Origin: Thamnaconus septentrionalis
Lineage: Eukaryota > Chordata > Actinopteri > Tetraodontiformes > Monacanthidae
DNA: 64,000 nucleotides
Direction of reading: 5' to 3'
NCBI GenBank assembly: GCA_009823395.1
Contig: CM020507.1
Span: forward strand, 13,072,001-13,136,000
Shown here piece after piece: positions 26,983-40,089 of the stretch. The stretch's first letter is position 1; each line of letters begins with the position of its first letter. The position numbers and the translations under genes are program-made. The notes below the pieces were generated by a model, which saw nothing but the letters and a program-made list of their open reading frames with translations, was not told where the DNA came from and did no database searches.

Positions 26983-27117
26983 TATTATCTCTGCTTGCCT
27001 TTGATTTTAGGACACAGTGGCCAGTGACTCTGGTTTGCATAAGGCCATATATATATATAAGGCAAACCAGAGTCACTGGCCACTGTCTCCTAAAATCAAA
27101 GGCAAGCAGAGATAATA
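26983..27117. repeat. Near-perfect 56-bp inverted repeat with 23-base spacer
   Basis: Arm 26983-27038 (tattatctctgcttgcc ... tctggtttgc) is the reverse complement of arm 27062-27117 with a single mismatch (55 of 56). The arms are ordinary, mixed-composition sequence; the spacer ataaggccatatatatatataag is AT-rich. Both arms meet TA repeats on the 3' side. The structure can form a long hairpin or cruciform. Confidence 0.97.
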
Positions 27118-27161
27118 TATAATATATAATATATATAATATATATAATATGTATATATATA

Positions 27162-27221
<60 letters not shown>

Positions 27222-27252
27222 CATGTATGTATACACACATACATACATACAT
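27117..27252. repeat. Compound TA / TATG / TACA microsatellite
   Basis: Irregular taatatataatatat units give way to (TA)n, then (GTAT)n from about 27197, then cacatacatacatacat. It directly abuts the inverted repeat. Confidence 0.95.
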
Positions 27253-27467
27253 ATTTCTCTCTGTATATGTCTTATTCATCAGGACAACCATTTGCTGTCC
27301 ACGACGAGTGCATATTCACTCCTCTCTTGGAATAGATTAAGTAAAACTACTGATGACATCTTTTTTTGAAGCGACATTCAGACAAAGAGTCGATTAAATA
27401 GGTGTCATTTGGTGCGAGTCTGACAAGGCTGCCAGACATTTTTCTGGACTATCGTTTTAAAGATAAC

Positions 27468-27505
27468 ATCCATCCATCTATTTTCTGTGTTGCAGGGTGC
27501 TAAAT
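27468..27505 (-). mobile_element. Tail-end fragment of a SINE family (catccatccatctattttc)
   Basis: catccatccatctattttctgtgttgcagggtgct resembles the extreme tail of the repeat family whose middle part appears at 27756. The two pieces may be one disrupted copy. Confidence 0.45.
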
Positions 27506-27755
27506 CCGTCTTTTTGTTTGTTTGTTTGTTTTTTCTCAAATTAAACCAAAGCCAAGAAAAGGAAACAATGATTGATTGATGATTGATTCAATATGTTTTG
27601 ACAACCAAAATGAAAAGAAAAAAGCAAACAAACAAAAAACGGATAACAAATCATGTTTTAGACTCCCGATTTTTTCATTTGGATTGTTAAAACAGATTTT
27701 GAAAACACAAGTTGTTATTTAACTTTTTTGGCTTTGGTTTTATTATGAGAAGCGG

Positions 27756-27860
27756 CCATTCACACTCGCACTCACACCTACGTTCAATTTAGAGTTGCCA
27801 ATTGGCCTCACATGCGTGTTTTTGGACTGTGGGAAGAAGCCGGACCACTTGGAGAGAAGC
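27756..27860 (-). mobile_element. Middle fragment of a tRNA-derived SINE family
   Basis: ccattcacactcgcactcacacctacg, ttcaatttagagttgccaatt and tttttggactgtgggaagaagccgga match the common teleost repeat phrase (from memory) also present at 57226 (acctgtgggtgatttcgagatgc ... gtgggaggaagctgga). The tRNA-like head is missing. Confidence 0.65.
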
Positions 27861-29065
27861 TGGCAGTCTTGGTTTCTCTTTGTATTTAAAAGGCTCAAAA
27901 CTTTATCTGTAATGTTATTTAATGTAATGCCTTACATGTAGATAAACATAAGTTCTCTGTCTTCTTCCTGATTCTTGACATGCCTTACCCTTGCTTCTGG
28001 TCGAGGCGACGCTATCGCTGTGGCTCAGACTAGGTATTCTGTCCCGTGACCCAGCACCCAAGGTCAAGTTTGTCTTTTCACAGCTGTCCTCAAGCACTGG
28101 GTACTTGACTTGAGTGGTGTATTCGGGCTCTGGGACAGCTGCTCATGCACAAGCTTGTAGTCTTCAAGACTACGATGACATGGCTGACTGAGAACCTTCA
28201 TTGTCATGCAATGGATTCAATGAAATTTTCAAAGAACAACACGGACAGTTAAATAACATAAAAGGACAGGACACTGATTGATATTTGAAAACATGTCAAC
28301 AAAAGGTTGTGTGACAGCATCAATAATACATCAGAATTTGTCGCTGTTTTGCTGTCGTGGATGTATTGCCATTAAAATCCACCAGCAGGAGGTTTGACTT
28401 TGCTTCCCTTGTGCGATTTTGCTTGAAATGAAGTGAAGGCGTACGTCCTGACCAACCAGTCTCATCAGATGGTTTGTTATCCGGGGGCCACCCGGCGTAG
28501 TTTAACTGAGGCCAGTCAATTAAAAAGTGGTACAGAGTGAGATGTCATTTTTATAGCTGCTGTCTGCGTGGCCACTGCTTAATCGTAATGACACCTCAGA
28601 ACCAACCACTTTGAGTTACTGCAGGGCATTTATTCCACAAATTCTAACACAGTTTGAAATTGACCAAGAAAATAAAAAAATATTTTATTTTTTAAAGAAA
28701 ACATCTTATATTTGTGTTTTCTAATTAATTTGGGTTAAATTAAACACACTTCAAGTCCCTGTGCTATTTTAATGTGAAAATGAAACACGTCATCACTTTG
28801 AATTATCATACGCCAATCTGAGCTGTCGCCCGTTACCTGCAAGAATGAGTGCAGTGTAGGGGTCACTGCTGAGACCCATGGCTTCAGCATATGTTCCGAC
28901 CCCAGGAGGCACGTGTAATTGAATGTGTGTAATGTATAATTGAAGGCCATGACAGCTGGTTTCCTTCGCTCATGTCGCTGGTTATTGCATTCATTTCCTG
29001 CTCAAACATTAGCTTTTTATGGGACGGCTACACTATTTTCCTCCGTCATGTGCTCCAGCTTTGGC

Positions 29066-29093
29066 CTACCGAATGACTGATGTCATTCAGTAG
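29066..29093. repeat. Small hairpin, 12-bp arms
   Basis: ctaccgaatgac and gtcattcagtag pair at 11 of 12 positions around a 4-base loop tgat. No known function assigned. Confidence 0.7.
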
Positions 29094-29144
29094 TGTCCAC
29101 TTTGCAGTTATTAAAGCTAAATAATTTTACTGGCTCCTCTGTCC

Positions 29145-29553
29145 TGTTTACATGAACACTGAAAAAAGCCATTGGATTGCTTGTGGATTCCAAAAATGCT
29201 GGGCACTTCAAAATAGCCCATAATATCATGTGACATCATTTGACATGATCGTGTTTGCATAAATAGCAATACCTGAATCATGCGGAGCATTTAAAATACC
29301 GTTGTATTTTAAAAGATTCATCCTTTTTATGGAAAATATAAGGAAGAGACGCTCAGGGAGTGATCATCTGCAAAGTAGAATAATCGTTACGTTGACGTAC
29401 CTGCAGAAACAGAGTGACACCACCACCTCCGCCACCAATCCTATCGGAATTTCAATGGGATTGGGCCGATTTCATCGGAATGGACTCTTACATGACGTGA
29501 CTTTAATCAGATTGGCATTTAGTCCAATGATTTACAGATCATGTAAATGCACC
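29145..29553. mobile_element. Candidate MITE with ends around tTtacatgaa/ctg ... cattgga
   Basis: The left end tgtttacatgaacactgaaaa...ccattggat and the reverse complement of the right end, tgcatttacatgatctgtaaatcattggact, share ordered motifs (TTTACATGA, then CATTGGA). This end type is familiar in fish elements, but it is diverged, so borders are approximate. Confidence 0.45.
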
Positions 29554-31431
29554 TAATGAGGGTTAAGTGGCCTGGTGGAGAGACCTTCAAGTGGCCACTT
29601 CCAAGGCAGCCATGAGCTCTCTCCACGTGCAGGTTGTAAATGACCTTAAACTGGCCGCTTTAATGAAAGCATTTTGGATTAAAGGTCAAATGCCTTCAGG
29701 CAACCAAGAAAGAAGCTCATTCACCTACAAATAAGCATTGAAAGGCCACGTTGACCAGTGAGGAGGCAAAATTATATCTGTATGTTGCCAGGACGACCAG
29801 TTCGCCACCTCGACTTCTTCCACATTTTATTACGCTTTGCTGTGATTCATTGCGTACACTCGCGCCTGCAGATAAAAACTAAAGTAATTTATTGTCTCCG
29901 GTCACTTTTCTTTGTGCGACTTCCCAAAAGATGGAGTTTACATGAAAATGAAAACCAGTATTGTGACATTACTCAGCATATAGCTTGTGGCCTACCTTGA
30001 GGCTCCTTGTTTTAAGGAAAACCCATAAAGCCGAACCAATGGGTTTCCAATAATCTGACATATTTGTGGCTCGAGGGATCGGCAGTGACAGTAGTTTTTC
30101 CTGCGGTCAGAGTGGGCCGAGTTTAGTTACCTTTGTGGCTGGTCAGCGTGTTTCTATGTGAATGACTGGCATGCGTGAAGATAAACTTATATCTGGTGTC
30201 ATGAGCAGTTGACCCCGGGTTTTGTGCTTCATAAAGTCCAACCGGGAGGACGGGGGGCAAGGAAGCTTAGACGGACAGCTGAACTGACAGCAGACGGATG
30301 ACGGGGCTGGGAATCATTTTTTATCGGGTCATAGAGCAGTCAACCTGTAAAATCAGAGATCGCCCAGAAGAGCATGGGCTCCCTCACGGCTACACGTGCG
30401 CGTGCAGTCACACATGAGCTTTGTTCTCCACCCACAAAGACATTCAAGCAAACGCATCAACATTTTGTTTCATCTTCCAGGCTTTTTGCAACACTTTTGT
30501 GTTGTTTCGCTACTTTGCTCTCACGCGCAAACCCTTGCAGTCAGCCTCCACCTCCTGTCACATGACCGTGCCAAGAGCAATATCAGCCGTTGTGGATTCT
30601 GACATTTTAATTTACTAACTCGCCTGAGTTCTGCTCCCAAGTCCGACCGACTCAACTCGTCTTCATTTGGGCCATTTGGCCTAATGCAGGTTTTCCTTGT
30701 CTGACTTTGTGCCAAACATCTCTAACAATGACTAATGCAAGTCCAAGTCCAAACACAATTGTTTACCTCACACATGTAAGCTGCAGTGATAGTGAATAAT
30801 GGTGCCTGTCAACTCTTCCACAGTGGTATTGAGATGCTGTTGACAGTTTAGTTAACAGGAAGTGGACCGTAAATGATGGAAAAAGCAAAATGAGCTTAAA
30901 TCTGTGTGGCTATGACACTGTTTCCAGGTGTATTTGTTTGTTCTTTTAAATTCAACCAGATTGGCATTAAAATTCTACATTTTCAGCAGCACTGTACAAT
31001 TTTAATTCTATGTGGTACCGCGGCAATCTTATCTGCAAATTTCTTCGAGACTGATGATGTTTAATACGGATCATTGACATTCATTATACATATCGAGATG
31101 CGGGAGGACAAAATGAAAAAGAAAAAAATGCTGCAAATAAATCAATTAAAGCACACAGAAAAACATAAACACAAACACAAGCCCACAGCTGTATGTTTAA
31201 GATCGATCCAGACCACTTATTCTATTTGTCTCAGCCATTGATCTGTTCATATCTAAATGTCAGCTTGCATATCGTCATATTTGCCCGCTGCTGCTGTGCC
31301 TCTACTGCTGTGTGTGAGTGTGCACACATGCGTTTATATATTCCCTCTAAGGGTTTGGCTCCGCTCAGACCTGTGGTCTGATCAATAAACTGAAAGGCTG
31401 ACAGCAGCGAGCACACTGGTCAAGGCCCACA

Positions 31432-31434
<3 letters not shown>

Positions 31435-31482
<48 letters not shown>
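31435..31482. repeat. (CT)n(AC)n compound microsatellite
   Basis: ctctctctctctctctc then sixteen AC units, ending at tctgaagatg. Confidence 0.96.
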
Positions 31483-31486
<4 letters not shown>

Positions 31487-32698
31487 AAGATGATAGATGC
31501 CTTGCATGTTGGCCCCGTTGCCCTTTTGCCATCACAACGTGCGCTATCAGAGACTTCTGCCGTCCGAGCGTTATGCAGTATGTCAGCAGCAGCCGAGAGG
31601 AAAAAACCCAGAGCCACCTCAAAACCGTCTGCTGAAAACCCCAAAAGAAGGAGAGGAAGAAAAAAAACTCATTGACTCTGTCCTCCATTTTCCTCCCTTG
31701 TTTCCATTAGCGTGTGAATGATCGGTCAATAATGCCGGTGGTGTGCGCGTGGTGGGCTGGCAAGGAGGGCAGGACCTTGTCAAGTGGAGCTTTTGCTAGC
31801 TTCTGTTGAGGGTGACAGCTCTCTGGACATGTTGACGCCTGAGCATGAGACGAAGAGAGGGGACAGAGCAAAGAGCCAATGCTCTCGAGCAATAAACAAA
31901 GTAAAATTTGAAAGAAAAAAAGCACCCCTCATTCATACAAAGACAGCATCTGCACTCCTGAATATATTTCTCTTACCCAGTCTTGGCAGCGTGAATGGAA
32001 AAAAGAAAAGAAAAGAACCATGATGGACCTTTTCAGAGGCGTTGATGCGCGACCACGGCCGTATGAGACTAATTGGATGGACAGTAATAGTTGTGGTTTA
32101 GAATAATTAGCTGCTCAGAGAGGTCGCACAGGCCTTTGACACCCCCCTGACTCATGCACGAGTGTGGTCCAGTGCATCGGCTGACATCACCCTCCATTAC
32201 CCTCAAATCCCACGACAAGTAAAACCTCACAAACCACCCTGTTTGTGTAACTTGAACGTGCTGTTTGTCTATGATTGCTCTAATTTTGGCATTCACACAG
32301 TCAAGTTTCTCCAGCAGAGTTCCCTTTTATCTAGTTAATCATCCCTTTATGGGTCTAAACCTTTGTCAGCAGATCTGCAGAACGGTTTAATAGATTCATT
32401 AATCATCTGCCATTTTATCAACTCAGTCACTGAACACTTTCATTAGACTACTTGGCAACGAGCACTTGCCTTAAATGGTTCTACTTATTTATTTTTTTTA
32501 ATCATATTTATGGCTTAGTACTTAGTCAATAAACATTTTGGGTTTTTGTCAAGGTGCAGTTTTATTCACAACTGGTGATCAAAACGAAAAGGTCTAAGAG
32601 GTTGCAGTGCGTATTTGAATGCCATCAACCTCAGAGAAATCCAGAGAGAAAAGTTTGTCACGGTGTTCGGCCCTCCTGCTTTGTATGGCCTCACACGT

Positions 32699-32700
<2 letters not shown>

Positions 32701-32730
<30 letters not shown>
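32701..32730. repeat. (AC)15 microsatellite
   Basis: Perfect AC run ending at tcagatgggc. Confidence 0.96.
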
Positions 32731-32732
<2 letters not shown>

Positions 32733-32958
32733 AGATGGGCATTATGCACTCTGTGGGAGTAGCATGACTGAGACAAGTGACATTAGGCCTAAATGGCATC
32801 TGTGACACGTCGCCGTTATGATCTCTCAGGGAGTAAATGCAGCCGTTAGCATGCAACACTAATGGTTGACATGACTGGGAGATTAAACAGGGGTATAGAT
32901 GATAGCGGTAAAGTGTCAAATGTTATACTGTGCCGTGGAATGCGAACAGGAAGTAGAC

Positions 32959-33075
32959 TAAGGGCCAATCCTGATTCTCACCCCTTCTACTGGCCTTTAG
33001 CCCTTAAGCTCCCCTGGAACCAAGTCCTATTGCATAGAGGCTGAGATTTCACCTTACCAATTGGGACACGCCCTT
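32959..33075. mobile_element. Possible degraded DNA transposon fragment (aagggc ... gcccttc ends)
   Basis: taagggccaatcctgattctc at the left and accaattgggacacgccctt at the right are roughly inverted and echo a fish repeat with GTCCCAATT-like ends. Internal decay is heavy; family and true length are unknown. Confidence 0.35.
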
Positions 33076-34168
33076 CAACAACGACTACGTCATCAGAAGT
33101 CCTCAACAGCCAACCCAAAACTAACTTGCGGGTGCATCTGGAGGACTGTCTCAGGGACTAAAATGTCTCAAAAACCTGACTGTTTTCAGTGAGTGAGCGA
33201 TCATATGACCTCGAGTGAGTACCAAAAATATAGTTTGTTTTCACCAGTGCAGAACATTGAACTAAGCCATAAAGTGAAAGGTGAGGAGAACTAATTTTGG
33301 CCAATGAGATATTAGAAATATAATTTCTAATAAAAATCTTAGAAATTATAGTAATTTGAACCACCCGCCTACACGCTATTTGTCAATCTTTCCTATGACA
33401 GCATTCAAATGGAATCATAGGGTTGACATGAACATAGTAATCCCCCCCACCCCACCCCGTGCCGAGACCCAGTCAGTGCTACCTTCACCTCCTGCGTGTG
33501 TGCACATATAGACATGCAGTTTAATTATCGTAATCACACAGCAGGCAAAGTGGATAAGTTTGAGTTAGCTGTTATCTTTTTAGTGTAATAACGTCCCAGA
33601 TAACCATGTTTCCTATATGGAAAAAGATTCATCTTTTTCCCCTCCTCTGCCTCTGCACGTACATACGAGGGGACAGGGCAGCTCTTCACCGCGCTGCGTG
33701 TCTTGCACTTTTAACAGCCTCGGCGTGACGCGTGGATATTCCTGGTTTGGAGGCTGGGCTGCAGGCTATTTGCTTGATTTGATCACAAATAGTGCATGAA
33801 ATGAAATTATACAACTAATTTTCAATTTAGAGCACTTAATTCAATAGCAACGCCCCCTTCTCCCTCTTCAAGCCTCCCCCACTGTGTACCGAGGTGGGAT
33901 TTGCTCTTGCATTAATATGCCTGGCCTTCTCACGAGTGTGCAAAACCATGTGGGAACCGTACAGTGCGCGTATGTATCGGAAAAAAGGTTGAGCACAGCG
34001 ACAGTTAGATTTTTCTGCCCTACTTTTATATAAAAAAAGAGTGAAGAAGAAAATAAATGTGTCAAACTGCTCCACGGACACTGCAAAAGGTTTGTGTTTA
34101 AAACAGGATAAAGTCTGTGCTGGAGTCGAGTATTATATGAGCAATGGACCTTGACTTTCCACGTACGC

Positions 34169-34209
34169 CGGCAGCAGCAGCGGCAGCAGCAGCAGCGGCA
34201 GAAGCAGCA
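34169..34209. repeat. CAG/CGG trinucleotide tract
   Basis: gccggcagcagcagcggcagcagcagcagcggcagaagcagc within a GC-richer stretch (34130-34720). A second short GTC run is at about 34657-34668. Interrupted and short. Confidence 0.9.
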
Positions 34210-37200
34210 ATTTGCCAGAATCAATTATTATCTCTCCCTCCTTCTCGGGCTCCTGCGGGACAAACGTGATGGATGCTGTTTCAGGATCAAAATGTTTGGC
34301 TGCATCTTGACCACCTTCTGAAAGAAACACGAGGCCGGGGCGCACAGAGCAGCCCGACACCATCCTTCTGAGCGTCGACAGAATACACCGGTGTTGACGC
34401 TGATGGGATTCATCCCGGGCTGCTGCCGCTGCCGCCGTTTGATCTTCGGGGCTCAGGGGCGAGTAAGAACAGAGCAGGAGTGAAAGTCGGCGGAGCTGGT
34501 CAGCGAGGATTGGAAAACCAACGCCGAGGCAGAAAATCGGGGGTGACATCATCCCGTCATGTTAGCACTGGCATGAAGTCGTCGTCTGAGTCGTGTTTGC
34601 GAACAAGTGCTCACAAACAAGGCTGCGCTGTGTCATCGGCGGCGTTTGTTGTCAACGTCGTCGTCGTCGCTGCTGCCGTGTGTGCGAGGGAAGTGAGCAG
34701 ATTCAACCCCAGAGGAGTCACGTCCGGTGTTAGGAGTCTGCCCTTTCACTAATTAGATTGAAACATCTGTGCAGATGGCTGCCAGAGGGAAGCCTGAAAA
34801 GGAGGAGACGTTGCGGTGGGGCGGAAACAAAAAAACAAAACAAAAACAAACTCTTTCATCCAACGAGACGACCGTGTCGGCAAACAGCATCGGCGTATTG
34901 ACATTGTTTTACATAAGCAGCCGCGGTGGAGCTTCATCACACTCGTTTGAGCACTTTCTCCCCCGGTTAAAAAGGCACTTTAGCCAAATGTCCGATGTGA
35001 ATATAAAACCTTAATGAGCACGGCGGCGGGGGAAGACGGGCGGGAGTGAAGAGGAGTAGAAAACATTAAAACACCTTGAATAAACTCTCCGTCTGCCTTC
35101 CACCGCTCTCGGACGTTTTGCTTTTCACAATTTGCACCGAAGCATTGAAAAACACCAAGTGCTCTCCGTCGACTGATAATTCACATAATTCATTTTTTTG
35201 AGCCAGCCAACATCTGACAAAGCAGGGTTGGACAGAGTTGCTCAGAAAGTGAGAAAAGATTCCTCGGGAGTATTATGAAACTACCATTCCGCAACGCCAC
35301 TCTTTTGTCTTGGAGAGAGAGAGAGAGAGTGTGTTGGCGTTAAAGTGGTTTTGATGAAGTTTTGACTTTTCTGTCTCATTTTGTACTTAGCTGTCTAGAC
35401 AACAAGGCTATTTAAGAAGAGCAGCCGTTGAGGTAATCAATCACTGACCAAACCTTTCGTACCACTAAGGAGCTGGCATTATTTCGAATTACTGAAAAAG
35501 TTATTATTCAAGCCGGTCATTCTCCACTGACTGACGACATTCCTTTAATTTCCTGTGTCATTAATTATTAAGTTGCATTTTTTGGCCTGACACAAGTAGT
35601 TCTTTACACCCACTTGGAGCCATAGTCTTGGTTTGTTTCAAAATGAATTTGCCTGATCAGTAGCTACGCAGAGCTCGAGGAAAGAAGCTGGGCTAAAACT
35701 GGCTAACAGAATGTCTGGAAAAGTTCACACGAGGCTGAACAAGTAGAAAAATAATAGCTTGCAATGTGAAATCGTAGAAAAACAAAAGGGAAAAAAATGA
35801 AGCGCTTCTGTATTCTAATGATTCTCATTGAGTTCTTGCAAAGCGAATCAGAGCCAACAAAGATGGACAAAGTTGCTGACAGACGAAGAAAAGTTACCAC
35901 ATTAGCGCCCGATAACGCCCCTCTTCTGTGTTGGGACAATGTTGCCTGTGGAAGGAGCGTTTTTACGGCGGCCGCCGGCATTGTAATGATGAAGGTTTAT
36001 GGCGACTCTGTGGGAGATTAAACCACTATTAGCCACGCTTCATCACCCGCTCCAGCTGTTGCCTTTTGTTTACAGCGAAAAAGTGTTTTATGGCACACGG
36101 TCACCTCGACAATTATAGCTAATGATATACGAGCGCTGCCGTATTTTTGCGCCGCGCGCCTGTGGCAAGGGAGAGGTCGGTGGGGCGGCGAAGGAGCAGG
36201 AGCGAGCTCAGCCGCCAAGTGTGAAGTGTGCAATTAAAAGGAGAGTCGGCATGAGAAGCGTCGCAGGTCGGGTTGAACGCGAGAGAACAAAAATTGAAGG
36301 GTCAGCAGCGAATGGGAGGAAGAAACCGAGAGAGCAAAGAGGGAGAGGAGGTGGAAATAAGTGTTTCTGACAAAGAAAAGTCAAAGGCAAAGATAACAGG
36401 CCTCAACCCTGCTCCTTGTTGAAAAGTAAATCACACAGACGGACTGATAAGGCTTGAAATGGGTTTTTGTGTGCGAATACCAAAGTGGCGAACGATAGAA
36501 ATGGTAGAGGCAGTACAAGTAGGAAAACTGGAGAGATATTACACTCTTGTGTTTGCTGTAGCCTGTAGCCTTTTTGTCCTGATGCAATTCAATCTAAAGA
36601 AGCTTTATACCTCAAAAAATATAGATATTTCCACAAATAGTCACAAACATTCTGTAAAAGGTTTCTCATGGTCGATTGGGTCAACTGTTTTTGCTCATCC
36701 ACAGTTGACCCTCAGACACGTGTCGTAGTTGACACCTTATCAGCTGTTTAGCTTTTACTGCAACACATAATATGTGTTATACTTTATCTTTAGCTATTAT
36801 TATTTCCCTTATTATCTCTTATTTCTGTGTTCCCAAAGCTTTGGTTGCTAGTAGCTCTTTGGCGGCTGCACATTTGTGGCCCCTTCGAGTCAAATGCTCT
36901 TTTGTCCCAAAACCTTTGTTTAGTTACTACCTTAAAGAAGGAAAAGCTAGTTAGCGATAGTGAGGTCAACATTTCCCCGACCTTCTGTTTCTGTGCAGAG
37001 TTACGCTGTACAGAGCTTCTGTAACAAAATGTTTCTAAAAGCCATAGCAAAAAGCTGAAGAAAGCTAGCTTGTTACTTGAAATTCTAGCTGCTTACTTTT
37101 GTTTTATTATTTCGGCTATCTAGTCTGTTTCAAAAGCTTATATAAATTCCCCAGTTGCAGACTGTTTGGAGGCGTGCAGCTGAAGTAAGTTTTTCCAGTA

Positions 37201-38256
37201 GGTTTTTATTTCTGAAAGACAACCAGTGGGCAAATTATGAGCTACACATTTCAAACGCCCCCTTACATGTGCAGTTCCATATATTTAGTCTCATTCCACA
37301 TGTCGTGGCATGAAACTCACTCGACTCTTAATTTTAGATGTGTGAAAGAGTGGGCGGTTCCTCCCTCAGAGGTGTCGCCGTCAAGTACCTCGAAGACACG
37401 TATCCCACTCGCACCTTTCATGTCAAATCTGGAAACGGAGGAGCCATAAGAGGAGGGGCGGGCCGAGGGAGGAGATGTCACTCTCGTACTTTCTAGAAAA
37501 TGACTGAGGCGGCTGCTAAGCAGGGACAGAGTTCATTGACCGCAAAGGGAGAGGCAGGTAGGGGGCAATCTACCTGCGTGAGAGCTAATGGCTGATGCTA
37601 AGTGTGTGCCCCAGGCAGCACCCCCTCCCACAACCCCCCTGCTGCAGTGCTAACAATTGTAGCCACTGGTTAGGAGCTGACACATATAAATATTTTAATC
37701 CCACTATTAACATTTCAAGGCAAAGTTTTTTTGTTTTTTTTTCCTTCTTTCCGTACACCGGCACGCTTTACTATTCCAAGGCTCTGTTTTTTGTTACCCT
37801 GGGCGCGAGGAATGTTTCAGTTTTTTTTTTTTTTTTTTTTCATCTGTGTGTCACACTGAGGCAAACTTTGCCGTCTTCATAAATATTAACAATGTGTATT
37901 ATATTTTTTAATACCTTTAATAAACTCAGGTCCGCGTGTCAGAGCGCCACGCTGGGTTTTACGCTTCCCCAAAATATCTGGAGTTTACTTCCCGAAAAAT
38001 CTGGTTGTGCGAGGCTGAATATATTGGTAAAGGTGACTTTGTCGCAACTTCGAGTGCAGGAAAATGAGAAAAAAAACGGTGCAGGAGCTTGCAAATGAGA
38101 CAGGGCCGGGTTTGGAAACAGGCGATGGCAGAATTACAGCAATTATGATGCCTCTGTGTCTCTGTTCCTGAACTCGTCATCCTCACGCACACAATGAGAT
38201 TAAGTGCTACATTCCACTCAGCTCCAACCTCATTGTTGTGCTTTGTGATGTTGCAG

Positions 38257-38310
38257 GTGGTGGAGACCAACCTGGTGGCCTTCGATTGTCACTGGATCCT
38301 GATTAATGAG
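38257..38310 (+). CDS. grid2: GluD2 small exon (probably exon 5), human residues ~246-263
   Basis: This 54-bp exon codes for 18 residues, VVETNLVAFDCHWILINE, identical to recalled human GluD2 except one Leu for Ile. It is bounded by gatgttgcAG and gag|gtgagt, phase 0 on both sides. The AVETNLASKDSHW version of GluD1 clearly differs, so this short exon is the best paralogue discriminator in the window. The polypyrimidine tract before it is interrupted (ttgttgtgctttgtgatgttg), making it a fairly weak acceptor for such a small exon between introns of about 21.5 and 7.7 kb. Confidence 0.95.
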
Positions 38311-39206
38311 GTGAGTGCCACGGAAATGATTCATGCATCTCGCTGTGTGTTTGTGTGTCTTTATTTTGACCTCGCCAGACACACAGGTCCAGAACTCTCT
38401 GTTCTCTGAAGCAGAATGCAATGCTCAAAAGTTTTTTTCTCCTCCTTTGGTGTCATTTCATCCCCAACAACATACAAACTGATGACTAAGAACATTTTGT
38501 TTGACCTCAGTGAGAAAAGTCTGCTGTGCACCACTGACAAAAACCAAAAAGATTACATCAAGTGCACTTCCACAGAGCATTTTTAATGCACATTTTAAAG
38601 AATATTGCATTAGACAATTTCGGGGAGCACCAAAAACAACTTGCATCCTCTAAATCGCGTTAAAGTTTGTGTGCTGGCTTGAGGTGGTTTTGGTCTTTTT
38701 GGAATCTGAGCTTTTGCGCATTGTGCTTTCTAAGAAAATAAAGCACATTGAACGCTAAGAACAGCGTACCTCATGGCCAGCGCTGCAAGAATAATGACAT
38801 GTTGGCCAGTAGGCAATATTTCCTGACATCCTATGTCCATCTGGCTGGTTGTGTTAACCTGCTTCTTCTGGTAGACACGTAGCACCGGCCTATGACATAA
38901 CTACAATTTAGACATCATTTAATTGAAATGTTTTCTCTTTTTTTCATTTTTAAAGCCAATTTGCAAAGGTTTTCTTTAAAAATATCCTCAACATTTAATG
39001 GGAATTTGGCAAAAGACAGACTTTGTAAGAGAAGGGTTCGGCAGAGGACAGAGGTGACCTTTGAAGATTTGTTTTGGGATGAGCGTTAGGTGTAATAACC
39101 ATACCAGCATCGCAGCACGAAGGTAATATTATTGTTTTGTAGCTTTTCTTTGATGTTGGTTGATGAGAAAGTTCCTGACCCAGTAAAAAAAGAGGATCAG
39201 CTAGAA

Positions 39207-39208
<2 letters not shown>

Positions 39209-39281
<73 letters not shown>
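39209..39281. repeat. (GT)n microsatellite, about 36 units
   Basis: Perfect GT run ending in gcgtgcgcac. Confidence 0.98.
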
Positions 39282-39285
<4 letters not shown>

Positions 39286-39904
39286 CGCACTGCCAGCTAA
39301 TGCGCTGTGTTTTGGTTGCCTTCGGCATTACAGTGAAGTACAGCAGGGGGTCCACAAAGACCACACAGTGATCATTGAAAGAATGCTGAAAAATAAAAGT
39401 ACTGTTGCCAGAATGTAAAACCTCTTCTGTTGTATTTTAAAAGGGGGGGGGGGCACTGAGGAGCTTTAGTCTGCTGCTGATTTTCCCTCCATCTTTCTTT
39501 AAGTCCAGGCTTACAGTGTTTTGGATCGCAGCAGAGCTCAGTCGTCCTATTAGTGGCTTCATCCTGGGGGAGGGTTGAGGCGATATACAAAAAAAAAAAA
39601 AAAAAGATTTCTGTTTTGGACGAGGTTTTAGTGTGAACAGGATTGGCAGCCAGACATTGTCAGATATTTAATTTTCATCCTCGCTGCTTAATTGTTGGTA
39701 CTTTTTTAATATGGTAAAGATTCTACATGTTACAATCCACAAAAACACCTCTGGCGGCCTCTGAGAATTGTGTTAATTTTTGAGAGAAAAATTCCTTGTG
39801 TCATCTCACCTTCACCTCAGATGGGGCTTGCGGGGCCTTCGATGCAGCGTGGGCCTCCATCCAATATGCAAATGTTATGTTGACGCAGGATTTTAGCTGA
39901 CAGG

Positions 39905-40054
39905 TTAAAGGTACAGTGTGTAAAATTCTGCCATCTCGTGGTCAGAATTTAGATTGCAACGCTCCTTTACTCACCCTCCCTCTCCCGAGCTTGCCAGTGA
40001 GCTACGGTGGCCTGTGTGCTCAAAACTGGATACCTCGTCCACCCTCTTCTTCAT

Positions 40055-40089
<35 letters not shown>

